A DNA stretch of 64,000 nucleotides, taken from contig JAQYVT010000007.1 in NCBI GenBank assembly GCA_030145345.1, positions 1 through 64,000 of the forward strand, read 5' to 3'. Positions 1 to 8,226 of the stretch are shown here, one piece after another (the first letter of the stretch is position 1; the number at the start of each line of letters is the position of its first letter). The notes below the pieces were generated by a model, which was given only the letters and a program-made list of their open reading frames with translations, made no database searches and was not told the origin of the DNA. The position numbers and the translations under genes were made by a program. This stretch comes from Desulfobacterales bacterium. Its GTDB lineage: Bacteria; Desulfobacterota; Desulfobacteria; Desulfobacterales; UBA11574.

Positions 1-297
1 CTCACCAAAGGATACAGCCTCGCACCCGCGGGACAGGTGGGTCCATTCACATACGGGAACGTGGTATTTGCCACCCTCTTCGGTTGGATATTCTGGGGGG
101 AATCTCTCGACGCCATGACATGGGTCGGTGCCGTCCTCATTTGTATCGCCGGCATTATCGCCACCCGCCGAACAAAAACACATGCACTCCTGGGCACCAC
201 AGCCAGAGAAATAAATTCAGCTGAAGCATCCAGCCGGAAAAACCGTTCCGTCAAGTCGAGTTCGTCCTGGTACGGCGAATTCACGGCAAAAAAGTAA
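1..297 (+). CDS. EamA/DMT-family transporter, C-terminal fragment (5' end outside window)
   Basis: Frame is open from base 1 (LTKGYSLAPAGQVGPFTYGNVVFATLFGWIFWGE...); TM-rich EamA-like C-terminus with a basic tail. Confidence 0.7.
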   Translation, partial: LTKGYSLAPAGQVGPFTYGNVVFATLFGWIFWGESLDAMTWVGAVLICIAGIIATRRTKTHALLGTTAREINSAEASSRKNRSVKSSSSWYGEFTAKK

Positions 298-377
298 CAT
301 TTACTTTGAACAAATAATGATTAATTTTACCTTATAGTTAATATCCGTCATCAACCAATTATGCGGAGGAAAAAATT

Positions 378-890
378 ATGTATAACGAAGTTGTAATGGA
401 CCATTTCAGGAATCCTCGAAATGTAGGGGTTATCGAAAATGCCGACGGGGTTGGTGAGGTTGGGAATCCGTTGTGCGGGGATATTATGACCATCTATTTG
501 AAAGTAAACGATGACCAGATAGAGGATATCAAATTTCAAACCTTTGGATGTGGATCGGCGATTGCGGTTTCCAGTATGCTAACGGAAATCGCCATGGGAA
601 AACCCATTGACGCGGCCAAAAAGATAACCAACAAAGATGTCGCCAATGCCTTAGAGGGCTTGCCAAAAAATAAGCTGCACTGTTCCAATCTAGGCGCTGA
701 TGCACTGCAATTGGCCATTAAAGATTATGAAAATCGAAAAGCAGGAAAACCCCGGGTAGAACTCAAACGCAAAGAGGAACATGAACATGCCCATAAAGAC
801 CAGTGTTACTGCCCTTACTGCGATGTGGAACTCGATAAAGGAACTGAATTCTGTGAAGCGTGCCAACACAGTCTCACCGAAGAACACTAG
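378..890 (+). CDS. NifU/IscU-like iron-sulfur cluster scaffold with C-terminal zinc-ribbon-like extension
   Basis: HFRNPRNVG, GNPLCGD, FGCGSAIAVSS and LHCSNL motifs (three conserved Cys); C-terminal CYCPYC...CEAC. Confidence 0.93.
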   Translation: MYNEVVMDHFRNPRNVGVIENADGVGEVGNPLCGDIMTIYLKVNDDQIEDIKFQTFGCGSAIAVSSMLTEIAMGKPIDAAKKITNKDVANALEGLPKNKLHCSNLGADALQLAIKDYENRKAGKPRVELKRKEEHEHAHKDQCYCPYCDVELDKGTEFCEACQHSLTEEH

Positions 891-1032
891 AACCTATCTC
901 AAAATAAAGATTTTGGTTCAAGATCAAGGCGGGGCCGAGTTTTAACCCGCAGGCATACTCAAGTATGTCGAGGACTTAAAACGAGGGCCAAACGCCGAGA
1001 TTGGGCCAAAAGATTATTTTGAGATAGGTTCT
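889..1032. repeat. 144-bp imperfect palindromic intergenic element (element A)
   Basis: Perfect 19-bp terminal inverted repeat AGAACCTATCTCAAAATAA / TTATTTTGAGATAGGTTCT; inner core AAGGC...GGCATACTCAAGTATG...AACGCCGAGATTGGGCC. Confidence 0.85.
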
Positions 1033-1060
1033 AATTCATATCTGAGAAAGGATCCTGACC

Positions 1061-2236
1061 ATGCACATCATCAATTTGGATCACATATCTTCCAATCCGC
1101 TTCTTCCAGAAGTAAAAGAAACAATGATCGCGGCCATTCAGGAGGATTACCATAATCCTTCGAGTCAGCACAAGCGGGGTGAAGCGGCCGCTGAAGTGTT
1201 GGAAAGGGCGCGTAAAACCGTTGCCGCCCTCATCAACGCATCAAATCCCAAAGAAGTGGTGTTTACCTCGAGCGGAACGGAATCCGTCAATCATGCCATC
1301 AAAGGGGTTGCCCTGGCCAACGCCAAAAAAGGTAAGCATATCGTCACTTCAAATGTCGAGCACAACGCCGTAATCCGCAGCATCCGACGATTGAAAGGGC
1401 TTGGATATTCCGTCACATCAATTGATGTGGACAAATACGGGCGTGTAAATCCGGCGGATGTGGCCGAGGCCATCACCGATGAGACCATACTGGTCACCAT
1501 CATGCACAGCAACAACGAAACCGGAACGATTCAACCTATTGAAGAAATAGCTAAAATTACTCGACAGAGAAAGGTCATCTTTCATACCGACGCCGTCGAT
1601 TCCGTAGGCATCGTCCCCATTGATGTCCAGAAAATGGGGGTCGATCTTTTGAGTTTTGCGTCAAACACCTTTTATGGCCCCACCGGTATCGGTGGACTTT
1701 ATGTTCGTCGGGGCATCATGGTTTGGCCGTTGCTCGACGGCGGTGTTCAGGAAAATAACAAGCGCGCCGGAACTGAGAATCTCATCGGCATCATCGGGAT
1801 GGCAAAGGCTGCTGAAATTGCCAAACGGGGGCTTCCTGAAAGGACGGCACATTTGGAAATGCTAAAATCCAAGCTGATCAGCGAGTTGCCCAAGCATATC
1901 GATGAGTACATCATCAATACTCCGCCTGAAAACAGCTTGCCGAACTTGTTGTCCGTATCCATTAAATATATCGAAGGCGAAAGCGTGATGCTGATGCTCG
2001 ACGATGATGACATCGCAGTATCGACACGCTCAGCTTGTGCTACCGGCTCCCTTAGAGCATCTCATGTCCTGATTTCCATCGGGCTTTCACATGCGGACGC
2101 CCAGGGAACGCTGATAATTACACTGGGCCTGGACAACACTCAAGACCATATCGATCGTTTTTTGAAATCGCTCCGAAATGTAGTGAAGACCTTACGCGAC
2201 ATATCGCCGTTATACCGAAAAATCTCACAAAGCTGA
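1061..2236 (+). CDS. NifS/IscS-like (class V aminotransferase fold) protein lacking the canonical PLP lysine
   Basis: TSSGTESVNHAI, VEHNAV, HSNNETGTIQPI, HTDAVDSVG, active-Cys loop STRSACATGSLRASHVL; PLP-Lys position reads SFASNTFYGPTGIGGLYVR. Confidence 0.9.
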   Translation: MHIINLDHISSNPLLPEVKETMIAAIQEDYHNPSSQHKRGEAAAEVLERARKTVAALINASNPKEVVFTSSGTESVNHAIKGVALANAKKGKHIVTSNVEHNAVIRSIRRLKGLGYSVTSIDVDKYGRVNPADVAEAITDETILVTIMHSNNETGTIQPIEEIAKITRQRKVIFHTDAVDSVGIVPIDVQKMGVDLLSFASNTFYGPTGIGGLYVRRGIMVWPLLDGGVQENNKRAGTENLIGIIGMAKAAEIAKRGLPERTAHLEMLKSKLISELPKHIDEYIINTPPENSLPNLLSVSIKYIEGESVMLMLDDDDIAVSTRSACATGSLRASHVLISIGLSHADAQGTLIITLGLDNTQDHIDRFLKSLRNVVKTLRDISPLYRKISQS

Positions 2237-2329
2237 TTTAACTGGATATGTAAAGGGGATCGAACCCAGCTTTGAGGCCGGTAGATGAAGGGGTTTTCGG
2301 ACCCGGTTATGATCTATTCTTGAGGGTTG

Positions 2330-2710
2330 CTATAATAATTTCAACGCATCCACCCGTTTCGCAAACTCGGTTGCCGAAATCTGTTTCCAGGGAGCAATGG
2401 GATCAAACCGAAGACGAGATTTTACATTCGGCAAAAAGAATTTCCCGGCTGTAATCTTGGGTGTTTTCATCAGGTATTTGAATTCCCCCCCTAAATCCAG
2501 AATCAAGTCCAGGTCATCGCTGTCTTCTAAAAGCGCTACCATCAGTGTATTTTGTATGAGACCGCTGCCTTTTAATCGCTTTTTACCGCCTCTCCCAGTG
2601 TAAACTTCGATGGACGTACTCTCGAGTAAAACAGCAGTATTGTCATTGGCAACTAAAAGGGCCTTCTCTACCAGATATGTCGCATTCTCAAAAGGGATCC
2701 AGTCGTTCAC
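2330..2710 (-). CDS. hypothetical protein (126 aa)
   Basis: Open frame with plausible composition between two well-supported genes; no family recognised. Confidence 0.6.
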   Translation of the reverse strand: MNDWIPFENATYLVEKALLVANDNTAVLLESTSIEVYTGRGGKKRLKGSGLIQNTLMVALLEDSDDLDLILDLGGEFKYLMKTPKITAGKFFLPNVKSRLRFDPIAPWKQISATEFAKRVDALKLL

Positions 2711-2850
2711 GGTTCTTTCCTTTAAATGTTAAGTTCAGAAATAATCCTTCATCACGCGTCCATTGAAGCATCTTTTTCTATTTGGAATGGCATATTTTTC
2801 ATTTTGATCTCATCTTTTACCGATGATAGAACCTTCATGTTAAGTAAGGT

Positions 2851-3831
2851 TCAGAATGTCTTTATGACCGCCTTTTGCCGCATGTCTTCAAGGTTCCGTT
2901 TGAGCACCTCCTCTTTTTTATCTCGCTCCAAGTATTGAGAAATTCTCTCTTTTGCGTTTTCGTAACTGACAACGGATTCCGGTTTCTTATCCACAACTTT
3001 AATCAGATGGTATCCGAAGGGTGTTTCCACCATCCCGCTGACTTCATTAGGTTTTAACTTAAACGCCGCATCTTCAAAGGGCTTTACCATCCGCCCACGT
3101 TCAAAATAACCGAGATCTCCGCCATTAACCTTGCTCGGGCCCTCTGAATACTCTTTGGCCAGCGCAGCAAAATCTCCCCCATCTTCGAGTTTCTTTTGAA
3201 TCTCTTTGATTTTTTTATTTGCTTGATCTTTCGCTGATTTGTCAGCCTGGGTATCGACTTTAATTAAAATATGACTGGCTTTTACCTGTTCGGACTGCTT
3301 GAACATGTCCGGGTTGTTTTTATAGAAATCCTCGACTTCCTTTTGGGAAACCTTTACATCTTGAACCAAATCCGTGTCTACGAATTGTTGAATGGCCATC
3401 CCCTTTCGTATTTGTGATTTTAGTTCAGCCTCAGAGGTTTTCATCTTTAGTAATGCGGCTTTGAATTCGTCTTCATTGGGAAATCTTTTCTTCAGGATAT
3501 CAACCTGCTCATTAACTTCTGCATCTTCAACCTTGATACCCTTGTTTTGACTTTCCTGGTAAAGCAACTCTCGGTTGATCAGAGTTTCAAGAACTCTATT
3601 TTTGATATCCGGCAACTGAGATTCACTCAATGACCTACCACTGCGGGCGAACTGATTGCGGATCCGGGCCATCTCTTCGTCAAAATCATCCTGTGTGATT
3701 GTAACCCCGTTAACCGTCGCCACTGACCCGTCTGGAATTTTCTTTTCTGCTGCAAATATGGGCATTGCAATGTATACCAGGCTCACAGTGGTCAACAGAA
3801 TAAAAAACCATCTAAACCATTTCTTCTGCAT
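2851..3831 (-). CDS. parvulin-type peptidylprolyl isomerase (PpiC/SurA/PrsA-like), exported
   Basis: Signal peptide, SurA N-terminal-like domain, rotamase motif ASHILIKVDT...GGDLGYFERGRMVKPFEDAAF...FGYHLIKV. Confidence 0.92.
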   Translation of the reverse strand: MQKKWFRWFFILLTTVSLVYIAMPIFAAEKKIPDGSVATVNGVTITQDDFDEEMARIRNQFARSGRSLSESQLPDIKNRVLETLINRELLYQESQNKGIKVEDAEVNEQVDILKKRFPNEDEFKAALLKMKTSEAELKSQIRKGMAIQQFVDTDLVQDVKVSQKEVEDFYKNNPDMFKQSEQVKASHILIKVDTQADKSAKDQANKKIKEIQKKLEDGGDFAALAKEYSEGPSKVNGGDLGYFERGRMVKPFEDAAFKLKPNEVSGMVETPFGYHLIKVVDKKPESVVSYENAKERISQYLERDKKEEVLKRNLEDMRQKAVIKTF

Positions 3832-4028
3832 CTAAATCTCCTTTGTCCAATTAAACAACATTTTTTTAGATCTTTGAAACAAGCCGTTTTCAAACGAACT
3901 CCGGTTATTACCAATGGGGATAACAGCCTCTCGACATTGATTTATTCCCGATATTCTATGCGTAAAGTCTTTTTTATAGTAACATCGAAGATCCCTGAAG
4001 TCCCGAAAGAAGGGACTTCCGCTTCGCT

Positions 4029-5090
4029 TCATTCCTCTGGGCTTTCAACTGCTCGTTGGGGAACCATTTCCGGCCCCAGCAGGATGGACAGCCAACGCGT
4101 CTCTTCTCTGGCGTCCAGTGCAATCTTGGCCGTCATTGTCAGGGGCACGGACAGCAGCATTCCCACCGGGCCCAATACCCATCCCCAAAATATAAGCGAT
4201 AGAAACACAACCAGTGTTGAAAGTCCCAGGCCCCGCCCCATAAAACGGGGTTCGATCACGCTGCCCATCACCATATTCACAACGACATATCCTGCCGCAG
4301 CGGTCAAGGCTTGTACAATCCCCAGCTGGAGAATTGCCAATAATACTGCCGGAATCGCCGCAATGATGGAGCCGATGTTGGGAACATAGTTAAGGAAAAA
4401 CGCCAGCAGACCCCAGAGCACCGGGAAGTCCACCCCGATTACGGCCAGCCATATGGCAATGACGATGGCGGTGGCGAGGCTTACCACGGTCTTAATCGCC
4501 ATATAATGCTTGACGTTATTGATGAACGTGTCGAAGTTTGTCAGGGCATCATCGGTATCACCCAATATGGTGCGCAGTTTTACGGGTAAGCTCGAGGCTT
4601 CGATGAGCATGAAAATTACGGTCATCAGAATTAAAACACCGTTGGTAAGTACTTTCCCAAGGCTGTTTAACCCGGTGGCGATAAGTTTCATGGCTGCCCC
4701 GGGATTCAGCAATCCCGTCCAGTCAACACCTGAAGTGTCAATACCAAATTTCCCTATCCAGGAAAGTATTACCGCAATGTATTGCCGAAGCTTTGCTTCG
4801 TATACCGGAAGCTCTTTGGTAAAGACCTTTACCGATGAGCCGACCAGGCCCGAGATTAACAATCCCATCAACACAACCGCAACGATGACGATCAACAGAG
4901 AAAACCACACCGGTAAACCTTTGCGATGAAGCCAGAACATGGGTGGGGCGCTGATGATGGCGATAAATGCAGCCAAAAGGAAGGGAACAACAATGGCGGT
5001 GGCGGCACGCATCCCGGCAATCACAACCACAAAGGCTGCAATGGCTACCATAATCTGAGACGCTGTTGCTTTTTGGGAATTTGCTTTCAT
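4029..5090 (-). CDS. AI-2E family transporter (PerM-like)
   Basis: Multi-TM protein with FFLNYVPNIGSIIAAIPAVLLA and PVGMLLSVPLT motifs. Confidence 0.9.
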   Translation of the reverse strand: MKANSQKATASQIMVAIAAFVVVIAGMRAATAIVVPFLLAAFIAIISAPPMFWLHRKGLPVWFSLLIVIVAVVLMGLLISGLVGSSVKVFTKELPVYEAKLRQYIAVILSWIGKFGIDTSGVDWTGLLNPGAAMKLIATGLNSLGKVLTNGVLILMTVIFMLIEASSLPVKLRTILGDTDDALTNFDTFINNVKHYMAIKTVVSLATAIVIAIWLAVIGVDFPVLWGLLAFFLNYVPNIGSIIAAIPAVLLAILQLGIVQALTAAAGYVVVNMVMGSVIEPRFMGRGLGLSTLVVFLSLIFWGWVLGPVGMLLSVPLTMTAKIALDAREETRWLSILLGPEMVPQRAVESPEE

Positions 5091-5130
5091 AAATATAGCC
5101 GGGTCCGAGACAGATACAAATAAATCCAGG

Positions 5131-5616
5131 CTAAACTTCGCTGATCTTTATCCGCTCTATTGTATCGCCCTGTCGAATTGAATCTACGATATCCTGGCTG
5201 CTCACCACCTTTCCAAAGACGGTGTGTTTCCCGTTCAAGTGAGGCTGGGGTGAGTGCGTGATGAAGAATTGACTTCCGTTGGTGTTGGGTCCGGCGTTCG
5301 CCATAGAAATTACGCCCCTTTCGTGTTTCAGTGGATTCTCCTCGACTTCATCTTCAAAACTATAGCCAGGACCACCGCCACCGGTTCCGGTCGGATCTCC
5401 CCCCTGAATCATGAAATTGCTGATGACCCGGTGAAACGACACGCCATCGTAAAATCCCTCTCTGGCCAAAAATACGAAGTTGTTGACCGTTTTGGGTGCA
5501 TGTTCGGAATGTAGTTCTAATTCGATAATGCCCTTGTTGGTCTCAATTTCCGCCATATAGGCTTTGCTTGTATCAATTTGCATCTCGGGCGGGCTATCCC
5601 ATCGCGGCTTATTCAT
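5131..5616 (-). CDS. cyclophilin-type peptidylprolyl isomerase
   Basis: [58 protein letters not shown]. Confidence 0.96.
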   Translation of the reverse strand: MNKPRWDSPPEMQIDTSKAYMAEIETNKGIIELELHSEHAPKTVNNFVFLAREGFYDGVSFHRVISNFMIQGGDPTGTGGGGPGYSFEDEVEENPLKHERGVISMANAGPNTNGSQFFITHSPQPHLNGKHTVFGKVVSSQDIVDSIRQGDTIERIKISEV

Positions 5617-5891
5617 AAATAATTCCTCCTCAACATGGATTTTAATTTTAATTTTTTATCGATGGTACTTGACTTCTGCACGCGAATCAATACCCATCAT
5701 CATATAAATATTGTAACAGTTTAATCCTTTAAAACAAATGGATTTCAAAGGTGCTTGTCGAAATGTTTTTACACATCAAAAATTTTATTAAATATCATTA
5801 TATATTTATAATGTAAACCTTTTGAATTTGACATTGAGGTTTCGGTATTTTACGGTAGATTAGACCCGGTGTTCAAAAAGGAATTTCTAAG

Positions 5892-6395
5892 ATGAAGCGT
5901 CTGTTTAACATGATCCCGAAAAATGTGCAAGCAACCCTTCTGCTACGCTATTTCGGTTTTTTCAAAATTCCATTGTTGTTTTTTGTAAAACCTACGGTCA
6001 TCGAGATGTCTGACCATCGGGTGGTGGTGAGGATTCCGCTTCGCCGGAGGACGAGAAATCATCTGCGTTCCATGTACTTTGGGGCTCTGGCCATGGGAGC
6101 TGATTGTGCGGCAGGGCTGGTCGCCATGAGGCTGATACGAAGAAGTTCCCAGAATATATCCTTGATTTTTAAGAGTCTGGATGCAGAGTTTCTCAAACGC
6201 GCAGAGGGCGATGTATATTTTACCTGCGATCAAGTCCGGGAGATCTCAAAATTGGTTGCTGCTGCCATTCAGTCAACAGAGCGCGTCGAATATCCAGTTC
6301 ATGTGACTGCAAAGGTTCCTGACAAGTTTGGAGAAGATCCGATCGCCAGGTTTACTTTAGTTTTGTCTCTTAAGAAGAAGTCATACTCTCCATGA
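5892..6395 (+). CDS. DUF4442-like hot-dog fold protein (putative thioesterase)
   Basis: RRTRNHLRSMYFGALAMGADCAAG resembles DUF4442/PaaI-like motif. Confidence 0.75.
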   Translation: MKRLFNMIPKNVQATLLLRYFGFFKIPLLFFVKPTVIEMSDHRVVVRIPLRRRTRNHLRSMYFGALAMGADCAAGLVAMRLIRRSSQNISLIFKSLDAEFLKRAEGDVYFTCDQVREISKLVAAAIQSTERVEYPVHVTAKVPDKFGEDPIARFTLVLSLKKKSYSP

Positions 6396-7363
6396 GCATA
6401 ATAACAGAATTTACACAACAGTTCGATGTAAGATACCCGATCATCTGCGCCCCAATGTTTCTGGTAAGCTCGGTTAAAATGGTGGTCAGCGCAAGTGAGG
6501 CTGGGGGCGTGGGAACCTTTCCGGCACTAAATTATCGTCCCATTGAACGATATCGTCAAACCATTAAAGAGATCAAAGGTCTGACAACAAAACCCTTTGG
6601 CATCAACATTATCGTTCAAAAGTCCAACAAATATCAGTATAAACAGATTGAACATGCGCTCGAGGAGGAGGTCCCCTTGATCATAACCTCTTTGGGGAAT
6701 CCAAAGGAGGTCATTCGATTGTCCCATGAAGTGGGAACCCGGGTGTATTGTGATGTGGTCGGATTAGAGCATGCAAAAAAAGTCGCTGATCTGGGGGCTG
6801 ATGGGCTTATCGCTGTGGGATTTGGTGCTGGAGGTCATGCCGGGGGCATTTCGCCTTTGGCCCTTATTCCCAATTTAGTAAGAATGGTCAAATTGCCGAT
6901 CCTTGCCGCCGGCAGTATTGTAGATGGGGCTGGAATGGCGGCAGCGTTTGCCCTTGGCGCTTCTGCAGTCTATATGGGAACACGTTTTATTGCCTCGAAA
7001 GAAGCAGAAGTTGCAGAGAAATATAAAAATGCAATTGCGCGTGCAAAGAGTGAAGATATCGTCAATACGGACAGAGTCGATGGATTCCCCGGCAATTTTA
7101 TACGAACCAAAGAACTGGAGGCCGTTGGACTGAAAAAAGGGTTGATTGAAGAAATACTAACAAAAAATATAAAAATTAAACGATTTATTTCCCTTAGCCG
7201 AGCGGCACGTTCTCTGTTTGGGGATATGGATTCCAAGATTTCTTATAAAACCGTCTATTCCGCAGGCCATGGCGTTGGGCTCATCAACGAGGTATTCTCC
7301 ATTCAGGAGATCATGGAAAAAACCGTAAGGGAATACAAAGAGATCAAGGCAAAATTACCCTAG
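6392..7363 (+). CDS. nitronate monooxygenase / 2-nitropropane dioxygenase-like flavoprotein
   Basis: PIICAPMFLVSS, GFGAGGHAGG, PILAAGSIVDGAGMAAAFALGASAVYMGTRF. Confidence 0.9.
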   Translation: MSIITEFTQQFDVRYPIICAPMFLVSSVKMVVSASEAGGVGTFPALNYRPIERYRQTIKEIKGLTTKPFGINIIVQKSNKYQYKQIEHALEEEVPLIITSLGNPKEVIRLSHEVGTRVYCDVVGLEHAKKVADLGADGLIAVGFGAGGHAGGISPLALIPNLVRMVKLPILAAGSIVDGAGMAAAFALGASAVYMGTRFIASKEAEVAEKYKNAIARAKSEDIVNTDRVDGFPGNFIRTKELEAVGLKKGLIEEILTKNIKIKRFISLSRAARSLFGDMDSKISYKTVYSAGHGVGLINEVFSIQEIMEKTVREYKEIKAKLP

Positions 7364-7447
7364 CCCGAATATTTCAAAAAATACATGGGAAAACTATCGG
7401 ATGGCTTGGATACCTGAATGCTTTGACAATGGCGGATCAAACCCGTG

Positions 7448-8035
7448 TTAGATTTTGGGCATCGATTTTTCGGGATATTTTCCGGTAACGCCGTCATAAA
7501 ATTTTCTGATGGTCTTCATATCCGCTTCCATATCACCCGTGGGATATAGCATGGGACCAAATCCTCCAACCTTTCGTCGATAGTCCAGAAATCCCAGTAG
7601 AATCGGAACATTCGCGCCATTGGCGATATGATAAAACCCTGTCTTCCATTTCTTGACCCTTTTACGGGTTCCCGACGGCGCAATGGTAAGTATCAGTTTT
7701 TCATTTTCCTTGAATTGTTGAATCGACTGGGCAACAATATTGTATGATTTGGATCGATCGATGGGTATTCCCCCCAGCCATTTAAAAAACCTTTTAAATG
7801 GTGTGCGAAATATGGCCTCTTTTCCCATCCAGTATATTTCGGCCCTGAAAACAAATACCACGAATAACGTGTATGGGAGATCCCAGTTTGATGTATGTGG
7901 AGCCCCCACAAGAACGAATTTGGGAACAGCAGGCAGCCGACCTTCCGTACGCCACCCGGTGATTCTTAAAAAGAATATGGAAAACCAGCGTAAAATCGTC
8001 TTACACACGGGCGTATCGAAAATTGTATAATTCAA
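7448..8035 (-). CDS. lysophospholipid acyltransferase family protein (PlsC-like)
   Basis: HX4D motif APHTSNWD and GGIPIDRS; PSGTRKRVKKWKTGFYHIA. Confidence 0.85.
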   Translation of the reverse strand: MNYTIFDTPVCKTILRWFSIFFLRITGWRTEGRLPAVPKFVLVGAPHTSNWDLPYTLFVVFVFRAEIYWMGKEAIFRTPFKRFFKWLGGIPIDRSKSYNIVAQSIQQFKENEKLILTIAPSGTRKRVKKWKTGFYHIANGANVPILLGFLDYRRKVGGFGPMLYPTGDMEADMKTIRKFYDGVTGKYPEKSMPKI

Positions 8036-8226
8036 ACCTTATTCCTTGTAACTGCGCTTAAAATGAAGCTCCCCCCCAAGCGGACGGGGTATTGAAAACC
8101 ATTATCAAATATCCCTTGGGTTCCGTTGATGGAGGATCTTCACTTTGCTCCCAAAAGACGTGTGCAAGGCGCCCGTCGGAAGTAGAGTCAAAGTCCTGAG
8201 CCGATCCACCGAGGGAAATGCATTGG

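Noticed and set aside
3832-4389. Plus-strand 171-aa ORF and minus-strand 66-aa ORF between PpiC-like and AI-2E transporter genes
   Set aside because: Composition non-coding-like and mostly antisense to the AI-2E transporter gene; a GAAGTCCC-GAAAGAA-GGGACTTC hairpin at 3997-4019 suggests untranslated spacer.
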